NCBI GenBank assembly: GCA_031406155.1
Contig: JANOGW010000048.1
Span: 26,530 to 90,529 of the forward strand
Source of the DNA: JACMNW01 sp031406155
Lineage (GTDB): Bacteria > Pseudomonadota > Alphaproteobacteria > Rhodobacterales > Rhodobacteraceae
Length of the DNA stretch: 64,000 nt
Reading direction: 5' to 3'
The notes under the pieces: generated by a model
Told to the model about the DNA's origin: nothing
What the model saw: only the letters and a program-made list of their open reading frames with translations
The model's database searches: none
Shown here: in pieces, positions 1-8,094 of the stretch
Position numbering within the stretch: the stretch's first letter is position 1
Layout of the letters: each line of letters begins with the position of its first letter
Position numbers and translations under genes: made by a program

Positions 1-338
1 GTCACCAGCATTGCCAGAATGGCGCCGTCGCCGGTTTTTGCCTTCAGGGCGTCGAAGGCGTCCATCTTGCCGTAAAACTCTAGGATGGGTTTCGCAATGA
101 TATCAAAGCCGTAAAATCCGATCATCCAGCCTGCGATACCCCCCAGCACAGATGTCACCGACGCGATCAACGCATAGTGCATCGCGCGCTCTGGCCGGGA
201 CAGGACCATGGGCACGAACAGAACCTCTGCCGGCACGGGAAAAACGCTGCTTTCCACGAATGACAAGGCCCCCAAGGCAGTATCCGCATGCCGCGAGGCC
301 GCCCAACGCAGCGTCCAATCGTAAAGCTTGCGAAACAT
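1..338 (-). CDS. YqaA/DedA-like VTT-domain membrane protein (3' end beyond window)
   Basis: The reading frame starts with ATG at 338 and runs off the left edge after 112 codons, so the C-terminal part is not seen. The N-terminus MFRKLYDWTLRW is followed by a hydrophobic stretch at residues 20-45 containing the motif VESSVFPVPAEV, then a second glycine-rich segment at about 53-80. The ESSxxPxPxE motif is typical of the YqaA branch of the SNARE-associated/DedA (VTT) family, inner-membrane proteins of about 190 residues with a likely lipid-scramblase or transporter role; the substrate is not known. It is transcribed away from the metalloprotease gene on the other strand. The family call is from the motif; the cellular role is inference. 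Confidence 0.75.
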   Translation of the reverse strand, partial: MFRKLYDWTLRWAASRHADTALGALSFVESSVFPVPAEVLFVPMVLSRPERAMHYALIASVTSVLGGIAGWMIGFYGFDIIAKPILEFYGKMDAFDALKAKTGDGAILAMLV

Positions 339-507
339 GGAAAACACCCTTGCGTTGCCGTGTCGCCCAATGGCCATGACACGGCGTCGAGGTCAAGATA
401 GGCGCGTGCGAAAAGGGATCCGTACAAAAAGGAGCCTGTGCGAAAAGGGCTTTCGATGGCTGCCACCACCGGCTAGGGTTAATTGGTAATTGTGATGGGG
501 GTTGAAG

Positions 508-1353
508 ATGGAATGGAAGGGCAGACGCGGCAGCCGCAATATCGAGGACCGCCGGGCTGCGGGCGGTGGCCGGACAGCGGGTGTCGGCGGCGTCGGGGCC
601 GTCTTGCTGCTGCTGGCGGGCTGGTACTTCGGCATTGACGTCTCTGGCTTCATCGGCGGCGGTGTGCCTGCCGGGCAAAGCAGTGGCGGCGAAATGACCG
701 CCGCCGACAAGGCCGCGGGCGAATTCGTGTCTGTCACCCTTGCCGACACCGAAGAGATCTGGGCGAAGGTATTTCGAGAGCAGCTCGGCCGCGAATACAC
801 GCCGGCAATAATGGTTCTGTTTAAGGGTGCGACACAATCGCCCTGTGGCAGTGCCAGCGGCGCATCCGGGCCGTTCTACTGCCCGGGCGACAACAAGGCC
901 TATCTGGATACCGAGTTTTTTACCACATTGGAGCAGCGTCTTGGCGCCAAGGGCGATTTTGCGGCGGCCTATGTCGTTGCGCATGAAATCGGCCATCACG
1001 TGCAAGATGAACTTGGCATTCTAAACAAGGCCAATCAGGTCCGCCAGAGCGTCAGCGAAGAGGAAAGCAACGCCATCTCGGTGCGGGTTGAATTGCAGGC
1101 CGATTGCTTTTCCGGCATCTGGGCGCGCGAAGTGGCTCAGACCTTCGGCACCATTGACCGCGCCGATCTGGAAGAGGCGATCAACGCGGCACGTCAGATC
1201 GGCGATGACACCCTGCAGGCCAATGCAGGCCAACGCCCGATGCCGCATACCTTCACGCATGGCACCTCTGAACAACGCTCGGCATGGTTCCTGCGCGGGC
1301 TGCAATCGGGCCAGATTGCGCAATGTGACACCTTTTCGACGAATGATCTTTGA
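508..1353 (+). CDS. ypfJ: YpfJ-type neutral zinc metallopeptidase
   Basis: 281 residues. The N-terminus MEWKGRRGSRNIEDRR matches the start typical of YpfJ proteins, so the ATG at 508 is preferred over a TTG two codons upstream. A single membrane segment lies near residues 30-45, placing the catalytic part outside the cytoplasm. The zinc-binding HExxH motif is present as VVAHEIGHHVQ (residues about 156-166), and a probable third ligand region, VELQADCFSG, follows about 35 residues later. The family is a putative neutral zinc peptidase (PF04228); its substrate is unknown. The gene stands alone, followed after 55 bp by a tRNA gene, with no obvious terminator between. Confidence 0.9.
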   Translation: MEWKGRRGSRNIEDRRAAGGGRTAGVGGVGAVLLLLAGWYFGIDVSGFIGGGVPAGQSSGGEMTAADKAAGEFVSVTLADTEEIWAKVFREQLGREYTPAIMVLFKGATQSPCGSASGASGPFYCPGDNKAYLDTEFFTTLEQRLGAKGDFAAAYVVAHEIGHHVQDELGILNKANQVRQSVSEEESNAISVRVELQADCFSGIWAREVAQTFGTIDRADLEEAINAARQIGDDTLQANAGQRPMPHTFTHGTSEQRSAWFLRGLQSGQIAQCDTFSTNDL

Positions 1354-1408
1354 GGATGCGCGACAGCAATTGACGTGCCTTCGCGCGGCAGATAAACGGC
1401 GCGAAGTG

Positions 1409-1494
1409 GCCCGAGTGGCGGAACGGTAGACGCAGGGGATTCAAAATCCTCCGCCCTTGCGGGTGTGCGAGTTCGAATCTCGCCTCGGGCACCA
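1409..1494 (+). tRNA. tRNA-Leu (anticodon CAA), CCA encoded
   Basis: The acceptor stem GCCCGAG pairs with CTCGGGC at 1484-1490, followed by discriminator A and an encoded CCA (1492-1494). The anticodon arm GGGGA-TTCAAAA-TCCTC gives anticodon CAA (reads UUG). The long variable arm (CGCCCTTGCGGGTG) is that of a class II tRNA, and the T arm GCGAGTTCGAATCTCGC is intact. Length 86 nt with CCA fits tRNA-Leu. Confidence 0.96.
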
Positions 1495-1763
1495 CACCAG
1501 ACTTTCGAAATGCGGATATGAACGGCTTTGGGCCATCGGAGTACGCAGTTTCGTTGATCATGTTAGCGGCGATCTTGCCTGGCATCGGCATGGCACCGCC
1601 ACGTTTCCCGCGTTGCATTCCGGGACGCGATCGCGACATCATGCCGTCCACTGCGTTCACGTTGCGCTGGCATGGTCCCCGTCATTGATTGAGTTGATGA
1701 TCCAGACAAAAATCGAGCACCCCGGGGCGGAAGACGCGTCGTGATCCTTGAAGATGCGCCGCA

Positions 1764-3125
1764 CTACTTCGTGCCCGGTTTGCCATCGAATTTCTTCTCG
1801 AGGTCGCTCCAGCAATCAATGTAATCGTCTTGCAGCGGGGCCTCGCGCGCGGCAAAAGCGGTCAGGTGTTGGGGAAACCGGGTCTCGAACATGAACGACA
1901 TCGTGTTGTCCAGTTTTTCGGCCTTGAGGTCTGCGTTTGATGCTTTTTCAAAGGCATTCCGGTCCGGCCCGTGCGGCAGCATCATATTGTGCAACGACAT
2001 GCCACCGGGCACAAAGCCCTTTGGCTTGGCGTCATACACGCCGTAAATATTGCCCATCAATTCTGACATGACGTTCTTGTGGTACCATGGGGGGCGGAAG
2101 GTGTTTTCGGCGACCATCCAACGTTCGCGGAACAACACGAAGTCGATATTTGCTGTGCCCTCTGTACCCGATGGGGCGGTCAGCACGGTAAAGATCGATG
2201 GATCAGGGTGATCGAACAGGATCGCACCCACAGGGCAGTAGGTGGTCAGATCGTATTTCACCGGCGCATAGTTGCCGTGCCAAGCCACCACATCAAGCGG
2301 GCTGTGGCCGATCTTGGTTTCATGGAACTGGCCACACCACTTGATTGTAACGGTGCTTGGCGCAGTGCGGTCCTCGAAAGCCGCGACCGGTGTCTTGAAG
2401 TCGCGCCGGTTCGCCATGCAATTTGCTCCGATCGGCCCGCGGCCCGGCAGATCAAACTTCTGCCCGTAATTTTCGCAGACAAAGCCGCGCGCGGGGCCGT
2501 CGATGACTTCGACCCGGTAGACCAACCCGCGCGGCAGGATTGAGATCTCTTGCGGGGCGAGGTCAATCACGCCAAGCTCGGTGCAAAAGCGCAGCCGTCC
2601 CTGTTGCGGGACAACCAGCAATTCCGAATCCGCCGAATAAAAATAGCTGTCAACCATGCTGGCGGTCACCAGATAGACATGGCTCGCCATGCCGGTGTGC
2701 GTATTCACATCGCCTGCCGTTGTCATCGTGCGCATGCCCGTAAGCCAGGTGGTCTGAGCGTCAGAATGCGGGACGGGATCCCAGCGGTATTGGCCCAGGC
2801 TGATCACGTCGGGGTCGATATGGGGCGCGGATTTCCAATAGGGCAGGGTGATCTTGTTAAAGCGGTGCGTATGCTTGACCGACGGGCGGATCCGGTAGCA
2901 CCAGGTCCGCTCGTTCTGGTGCGACGGCGCAGTGAAAGCCGTCCCGGACAGTTGTTCACCATAAAGCCCATAATTGCACTTCTGCGGCGAGTTCATACCC
3001 TGCGGCAGCGCGCCGGGCAGCGCCTCTGTCTCGAAGTCATTGCCAAAGCCGGGCATATAGCCTGCCGTTGTCCCGACCGGGCTGTGCGCGGACCGCATCG
3101 GGGCAGGTTCTGGCACTTTGTTCAT
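1764..3125 (-). CDS. hmgA: Homogentisate 1,2-dioxygenase
   Basis: 453 residues. It opens the ring of homogentisate to maleylacetoacetate with O2 and Fe(II) in tyrosine/phenylalanine degradation, in the cytosol. The iron ligands known from the human enzyme (His, Glu, His at spacing 6 and 30) are present with the same spacing: His349 in RPPWYHKN, Glu355 in MSELMG and His385 in MLPHGPDRN. The N-terminal signature PGFGNDFETEALPGALPQG is also typical. ATG at 3125 has GGAG eight bases upstream; an upstream in-frame ATG would add 17 unconserved residues. No maleylacetoacetate isomerase or fumarylacetoacetase is next to it here, so the rest of the pathway must lie elsewhere. Upstream is a gap of about 1.1 kb. 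Confidence 0.97.
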   Translation of the reverse strand: MNKVPEPAPMRSAHSPVGTTAGYMPGFGNDFETEALPGALPQGMNSPQKCNYGLYGEQLSGTAFTAPSHQNERTWCYRIRPSVKHTHRFNKITLPYWKSAPHIDPDVISLGQYRWDPVPHSDAQTTWLTGMRTMTTAGDVNTHTGMASHVYLVTASMVDSYFYSADSELLVVPQQGRLRFCTELGVIDLAPQEISILPRGLVYRVEVIDGPARGFVCENYGQKFDLPGRGPIGANCMANRRDFKTPVAAFEDRTAPSTVTIKWCGQFHETKIGHSPLDVVAWHGNYAPVKYDLTTYCPVGAILFDHPDPSIFTVLTAPSGTEGTANIDFVLFRERWMVAENTFRPPWYHKNVMSELMGNIYGVYDAKPKGFVPGGMSLHNMMLPHGPDRNAFEKASNADLKAEKLDNTMSFMFETRFPQHLTAFAAREAPLQDDYIDCWSDLEKKFDGKPGTK

Positions 3126-4204
3126 GCTGCAAGCTCCAAAAAAATTGCCCTTCCGGAATATTGGTTGATTATGCAACTAACAAGGGGCTGACTTTGTGGT
3201 CATAGGCAAGGGCCCGGCGTCGACTACACCAGTTTCCGACGTTTTCCGGCATTCAAGACTACCGGCAGCGCCTTGCCATGATGCTTACCCGATGTTGACG
3301 ATGGACCTCGCCGTTAGGCCACATCTGCCAATTGGGCAGCGAATCGATGTAGTCAGCAGCAGTACTTTACCGGCCCGGTTATCGCCGATAAAGAGCCAAC
3401 AGTTCGATTAAGAGGCATTGTTGCCAAACCGAAGCGCGCAAGGCTCAAGAAATATGTCGGCTGACCCGTAAATTGACATATCTGTGATTGAACGCGGCTT
3501 GGAAACAGTTCCTCTTATTGATTAACGCAAAATTAAAAAACCAAACGATTTCCCGGGGGTTGCACTTAGAGGCTGTGGATAAGTCAGGTAAAGCGGAAGT
3601 ACCGTTCTCCCTATGCGTGTAAGGCTGACATCCACTTCGCCTTTGCCAGAGTTTTCATCCTTGCCAAACGCCACATTCTTGCCTCTTTTCATTCTACCGG
3701 CATCGTTGTTGGTATGTGAAAAGTAGCATTCAGACAGGGTTTTCGACGGTGCGGTTGGGAGTAGGGTGTTGTTGGTAACGTGTTTTGCAGGCGCGGTTTA
3801 AGGTTAAGTGGCGCAGAGGGACTATCGTTAAGCATATCTTCAGGTTGATCGCTCAATTACGGGCACGACCATGTGCGGTGATAGGTTCCTCTGTGTTGCT
3901 AACACATCTGGGCTGAAATCGGCAATTGTTCCGCCGAGATTGGCTGTCGTTGCGCGGTAAACGGTGATTTGAAGGATTGAAGAGTTTGAACAACGTGCAC
4001 CACTTCTTGCGAAAATACCAGAACGAACGCCAGCGGGGCGCCACGCGGGCGGTTGATTTTGTTGTCCGCCTCATCAGTCGAACGCCGCACTTGGTTGCGG
4101 CAATGGCGGGCCTGCTTAATCTGCTTCATTTCGCGCCGGTTTTGGTGCCGGTGCCGGTCCGTCTGACAGTCTGTGTCAAGCCGCGACTAATGCGGCGATA
4201 GACC
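3126..4204. other. Gene-poor intergenic region (about 1.1 kb)
   Basis: No convincing gene is visible on either strand. The middle part (about 3470-3560 and 3780-3860) is noticeably richer in A/T than its surroundings. It contains one perfect TTAA-N7-TTAA site (3522-3536). A 74-codon open frame beginning at TTG 3977 ends in TAG at 4199-4201, one codon before and in the same frame as the Hint-domain gene; it has no recognisable domain. A run GGCATTGTTGCCAAA at 3414-3428 resembles the end of an IS6-family element but no transposase or second end is seen. The region could be the scar of a decayed gene; that is inference. Confidence 0.5.
3522..3536. promoter_or_regulatory. Perfect CtrA-type site TTAA-N7-TTAA
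   Basis: TTAA at 3522-3525, seven bases, TTAA at 3533-3536, inside the large gap between hmgA and the Hint gene. This is the exact alphaproteobacterial CtrA half-site arrangement. At about 60% GC such a site is expected only about 0.1-0.2 times by chance in 64 kb (rough estimate). It is about 400 bp upstream of hmgA and 670 bp upstream of the Hint gene, so the target is not clear. Confidence 0.45.
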
Positions 4205-4828
4205 ATGGCACATTCATTCGTCGCTAAGGAAAAACCTGTCATCGCTTGTTTTACGCCGGGCACCAGGATTGCCACGTTAAGGGGTGAAATACCGGTGGAG
4301 GATCTGGTGGCAGGTGACCGGGTCGTGACTCGCGACAACGGCATCCAGAACATCCGCTGGATCGGCAAGAAGAAGGTCGATTGGCGCGCAATGTTGTCCT
4401 ATCCACATCTGAAACCGGTGCTGATACGCCGGGGCACGCTTGGCAACGATCTGCCGGAACGTGATATGATGATCAGCCCGAACCACCGGGTGCTGGTGGC
4501 CAACGAACGCACAGCGCTGCAGTTTGACGAGGGGGAGGTGCTGGTTGCGGCCAAGCACCTGATCGGGGGCCTTTCGGTCCGATCCATCGACAGTGTCGGC
4601 ACGACCTATATCCATTTTCTGTTCGAGAGCCACGAAGTCGTGCTGTCAGACGGCATCTGGACGGAAAGCTTTCAGCCAACCGACAAGACGCTGAAAGGGT
4701 TCGGCAATTCGCAACGTACCGAGATATTCGAGATTTTCCCGGATTTGAAAGCCGCAGGCGGAAAGGCCGCCTTTGGTGCTGCACGCAAGGTATTGACCAA
4801 AGACGAAGCCTCGGTTCTGTCCGAGTAG
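4205..4828 (+). CDS. Stand-alone Hint (hedgehog/intein) domain protein
   Basis: 207 residues. After 14 residues the protein enters a Hint fold: the nucleophile motif is ACFTPGTRIAT (Cys15), followed by IPVEDLVAGDRVVT, and the block-B-like MISPNHRVLV with its conserved His. This matches the Hint_2 type (PF13403) common in Rhodobacterales, where it is usually attached to secreted repeat proteins. Here it has almost no N-terminal extein, no signal peptide and no fused partner. The start is fixed, because an in-frame TAG lies one codon upstream (4199-4201). No clear ribosome-binding site is seen. Known Hint domains catalyse N-S acyl shift and self-cleavage; whether this one acts in cis or trans cannot be told. 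Confidence 0.8.
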   Translation: MAHSFVAKEKPVIACFTPGTRIATLRGEIPVEDLVAGDRVVTRDNGIQNIRWIGKKKVDWRAMLSYPHLKPVLIRRGTLGNDLPERDMMISPNHRVLVANERTALQFDEGEVLVAAKHLIGGLSVRSIDSVGTTYIHFLFESHEVVLSDGIWTESFQPTDKTLKGFGNSQRTEIFEIFPDLKAAGGKAAFGAARKVLTKDEASVLSE

Positions 4829-4880
4829 CCGCCGCGTACTTGGCCCTGGACAGCCTGGTTATGGAACACCGTACAACGCG

Positions 4881-5492
4881 TCACTCGGGATGCTGTGCCC
4901 GCCACCGGGCCCAGTCTTCGCGCGTGTCCAGATCGGTTATCGCGTTGGCACCCGGCAAGGCAATCATGCGCACTCGGCCGGAATATCGCACAAGAACCGG
5001 GCGCGCGCCCTGATCACCGCGCAACTCCAGCAGCGCGGGCCACAGATCGCGCGGAAACAGCACCGGGTGGCCTGGCGTGCCATCCGCGCCCATGCCGCGA
5101 AGAATGGCCGTTGGTGCGGCGGCATGCGCATCAATCATCCGGCGCATGTCGGCGGTCGTCAGGTCTGGCATATCGGCGGGCACCACCATGATTGCCGTCG
5201 CCGTATGGTCACCTCCATATGTGGGCGCGCTGCGAGCCGCATGTCGCAGGGATGCCGCCATGCCTTCGGGCGCATCCGCAAGCACGCTGGCCCCGACGTC
5301 CAGCCCGATGATCGCGGACAGGCGGTCAGGGTGTGTTGCTGACAACGTGACCCCGACCAGCGGCGACGCGGCAAGTGCCCGCACGGCCTGACGGCGGATC
5401 AGGGGCTGACCTTCCACCATCTGCAACAGTTTGTCGGTGCCACGCATGCGGCTGGAGGAACCTGCCGCCGCAACCAGGATGTAGACCGCCAA
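4881..5492 (-). CDS. MobA/MocA-like nucleotidyltransferase
   Basis: 203 residues. The N-terminal nucleotide-binding motif VAAAGSSSRMRGTDKLL (LAAGxSxRMGxxK type) and PADMPDL (metal-binding Asp motif) identify a MobA-like NTP transferase (PF12804). The closest functional class is molybdenum-cofactor cytidylyl-/guanylyltransferase, or the CoxI/MocA-like proteins. The start is TTG at 5492; the next ATG would remove the nucleotide-binding loop, so TTG is required. It lies 15 bp downstream of the flavoprotein gene and is probably co-transcribed with it. No molybdoenzyme is encoded next to it, so its substrate is uncertain. Confidence 0.8.
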   Translation of the reverse strand: MAVYILVAAAGSSSRMRGTDKLLQMVEGQPLIRRQAVRALAASPLVGVTLSATHPDRLSAIIGLDVGASVLADAPEGMAASLRHAARSAPTYGGDHTATAIMVVPADMPDLTTADMRRMIDAHAAAPTAILRGMGADGTPGHPVLFPRDLWPALLELRGDQGARPVLVRYSGRVRMIALPGANAITDLDTREDWARWRAQHPE

Positions 5493-5507
5493 CGCCGCCC
5501 CCGCAAC

Positions 5508-7928
5508 TCACCCCCGCATTCGCGCGCCGTCGGCGTCAAACAGCGGTGCCAGATGCACGCGCGCGGCACGGCGCTCGCCCAAAATCTCGATCTCCACTGC
5601 CAGCCCGTCCCTGATGCGGTCGGCAGGCAGGAAGCCCTGCGCTACCGAAAGCCCGGTGAAATGCGAATAGCCCCCCGACGTACAGAACCCCGCAACCGCG
5701 CCGTCAAGCCAGATCGGCTCCCACGCCACCACATCGGCATCGCCCGCGTCCACGATGAAAGACGCAAGCCGGCGCTTTGGCCCGGCGGCTTTTTCGGCCA
5801 TGGCTGGGGCTTTGCCGATCCAGTCGGCATCCTTGTTCCAACGGATGAACCGATCAAGTCCGGTCTCACAGGGCGTGTAATCGGGGCTGAATTCGCGCCC
5901 CCATGAGCCGAACCACTTGTCCAGCCGCAGCGACATCATGGCGCGCATGCCAAACGGGCGGATCCCCAGATCGGCACCGGCCGCAGTCAGCGTATCCCAC
6001 AAATGGCGCACCGACATGTGATCGGTGTAAATCTCATACCCCAGATCAGCGGTGTAACTGACACGCTGCACGATGCAGTCGGCCATGCCAACCGTCATGC
6101 GCCGCACGTCCATGAACTTGAACGACTGCGCCGACACATCCGCCCGTGTGACGCGTGCCAGCAATTCGCGCGCTTTTGGCCCTGCGATCTGAAACCCCGA
6201 CCGCGCGTCAGAGATGTTCTCGATACTGACGCCGTCCTCGGCATGGCTCTCAAACCAACGCTGATGCCAGCCTTGGCCACCATAGCTGGCGGTCAGCTGA
6301 AATTCGGTGTCGGACAGGCACGATACGGTGAAATCGCCAAAGATCTTGCCGCTTGCCGACAGCATCGGCGTCAGGCTAAGCCGCCCCGGCTTCGGGATCA
6401 GCCCGGCCATGATCCGGTCCAGCCAGACACGCGCGTGCGGACCTGTGATCCGGTATTTGCCAAAATTCTGCACCTCGTTGATGCCCACGCCACTGCGCAC
6501 CGCCATCACCTCGGCCTTCGTCGCCTCCCATGCGTTGGATCGCCGGAAGGTCGGGGTTTCATACAATGGCTCCCCCGGCAGCGCATAATAGTTGGGCACT
6601 TCCAGCCCGTATTGCTGGCCAAACACTGCGCGCAGGCCGACGTTGACCTCATGCATCGGTGTGGTGCGGAAGGGCCGCGCCGCAGGACGTTCCTCGTTGG
6701 GATACGAGACGGAGAACCGCATCTGATAGTTCTCGATCACCTTGGGCACGGTGTAGCCCGGTGTCGTCCAGGTGCCAAAGCGGGATACGTCAAAGCCGCG
6801 CGGATCGCGTTCCACCTCGCCGTGGATCATCCATTGTGCCAGCGAAAGGCCCATGCCGCCGCCCTGGCTGAAGCCCGCCATCACGGCACAGGCCGACCAA
6901 TAGTTGCGCAGGCCCTGCACCGGGCCGATCAGCGGGTTGCCATCGGGGGCAAAGGTGAACGGGCCATGGATCACCCGCTTCACGCCAACGCGCTGCAAGG
7001 CCGGGAACCGCTGATAGGCAAATTCGACCGAATCCGCGATCTTTTCGAACTGCTCGGTCATCAGCTCCTGTCCAAAGTCCCAAGGCGTGCCGTCGATCGA
7101 CCACGGCTCGCAGGGCTTTTCGTAGAACCCGATGCAGAAGCCCCGGCCTTCCTGCCGCAGATAGGACTCACCGCCGGGATCCATCACATGGGGAAACTCG
7201 CGTCCCCCCCGTGCCACGATTTCCGGGATGTCATCCGTCACCAGATACTGGTGCGCCATTGGCAGCAGTGGCAGGTACACCCCCGCCATTGCCCCCACTT
7301 CGCGGGCCCAAAGACCGCCCGCATTGACCAGATGTTCGGTGATGATGGTGCCCTTTTCGGTTACCACTTCCCACGACCCATCGGCGCGCGGGTTGGTTTC
7401 CAGCACCCGGTTGTGTAGCACGATCTCGGCACCGCCCATCTTGGCGGCCTTCGCATAGGCATGTGTCGTACCGTAGGGGTCAAGATGCCCGTCCAGCGGA
7501 TCATACAATGCGCCGATGATGCCCTTGGTGTTGACCATGCCATCGGTCATCGCCTCAACCTCGGCGGGGGTCAGGATCGCGGTATCCAGCCCCATGTAGC
7601 GATGCTTGGCGCGTTCCGCCTTCAGCATATCGAACCGTTCGGCGTTGTCGGCCAGCGTAATGCCACCGACATGGTGCAGTCCACAAGACATGCCGGTCAG
7701 CGCCTCCAGTTCCTTGTAAAGCCGGATGGTATAGCCTTGCAGGGCAGCCATGTTGGTATCGCCGTTCAGCGTGTGAAAACCGCCCGCCGCATGCCATGTC
7801 GACCCCGAGGTCAGCTCGGCCCGTTCCACCAGCATGACGTCAGACCAGCCCAGCTTGGTCAGGTGATACAGCACCGAACAGCCAACAACGCCGCCGCCGA
7901 TCACCAACGCTTTCGTATGGGTTTTCAT
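5508..7928 (-). CDS. Dimethylglycine/sarcosine dehydrogenase-type FAD protein with GcvT domain
   Basis: 806 residues, close to the DMGDH family length. Domains in order: FAD-binding DAO fold (about 5-360; dinucleotide motif VIGGGVVGCSVLYHL at 9-23), FAO_M linker (about 365-420), aminomethyltransferase GCV_T (about 425-705) and GCV_T C-terminal barrel (about 715-800). The segment GSTWHAAGG contains His46, which aligns with the His that binds FAD covalently in mammalian dimethylglycine dehydrogenase. Family members oxidise N-methyl groups of dimethylglycine or sarcosine and pass the one-carbon unit to tetrahydrofolate. ATG at 7928 has GGAG eight bases upstream. The gene follows a complete liv-type transporter on the same strand, with a 166-bp gap, suggesting uptake of an N-methylated amino acid (inference). 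Confidence 0.88.
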   Translation of the reverse strand: MKTHTKALVIGGGVVGCSVLYHLTKLGWSDVMLVERAELTSGSTWHAAGGFHTLNGDTNMAALQGYTIRLYKELEALTGMSCGLHHVGGITLADNAERFDMLKAERAKHRYMGLDTAILTPAEVEAMTDGMVNTKGIIGALYDPLDGHLDPYGTTHAYAKAAKMGGAEIVLHNRVLETNPRADGSWEVVTEKGTIITEHLVNAGGLWAREVGAMAGVYLPLLPMAHQYLVTDDIPEIVARGGREFPHVMDPGGESYLRQEGRGFCIGFYEKPCEPWSIDGTPWDFGQELMTEQFEKIADSVEFAYQRFPALQRVGVKRVIHGPFTFAPDGNPLIGPVQGLRNYWSACAVMAGFSQGGGMGLSLAQWMIHGEVERDPRGFDVSRFGTWTTPGYTVPKVIENYQMRFSVSYPNEERPAARPFRTTPMHEVNVGLRAVFGQQYGLEVPNYYALPGEPLYETPTFRRSNAWEATKAEVMAVRSGVGINEVQNFGKYRITGPHARVWLDRIMAGLIPKPGRLSLTPMLSASGKIFGDFTVSCLSDTEFQLTASYGGQGWHQRWFESHAEDGVSIENISDARSGFQIAGPKARELLARVTRADVSAQSFKFMDVRRMTVGMADCIVQRVSYTADLGYEIYTDHMSVRHLWDTLTAAGADLGIRPFGMRAMMSLRLDKWFGSWGREFSPDYTPCETGLDRFIRWNKDADWIGKAPAMAEKAAGPKRRLASFIVDAGDADVVAWEPIWLDGAVAGFCTSGGYSHFTGLSVAQGFLPADRIRDGLAVEIEILGERRAARVHLAPLFDADGARMRG

Positions 7929-8035
7929 GGGGGCAAGCTCCTTTTCGCCATCTTGGGCCAATCTGGCGCTTGCCGCCGCGGCGGTCATGCAAAACCGCGA
8001 CAAAACATGTCGCGTAAAGCACTGCTCCTGCCGGC

Positions 8036-8060
8036 TTTTTCGTCGCAAAAATACTCAAAC
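8036..8060 (-). repeat. 25-nt intergenic motif, copy 1
   Basis: Read on the minus strand this is GTTTGAGTATTTTTGCGACGAAAAA. It matches a stretch at 52592-52616 in 23 of 25 positions. It lies just downstream of livM, right after a 6-bp GC stem (GCCCGA at 8061-8066 with TCGGGC near 8083-8088), so it may be part of a 3'-end or terminator element. Confidence 0.55.
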
Positions 8061-8094
8061 GCCCGATCAGTGCAACGCAGCGTCGGGCATCCGG

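Noticed and set aside
103..1005. Long minus-strand open frame antisense to the YpfJ gene
   Set aside because: It lies opposite a well-supported gene, has no domain or ribosome-binding site, and is the usual antisense by-product of high-GC coding sequence.
3414..3428. GGCATTGTTGCCAAA resembling the terminal repeat of IS6-family elements
   Set aside because: No transposase, no second end and one extra base relative to the usual end; may be chance.
6003..7418. 471-codon plus-strand frame inside the DMGDH-type gene
   Set aside because: Antisense to a clear 806-residue flavoprotein; composition rich in His/Arg/Gln with no recognisable motif.
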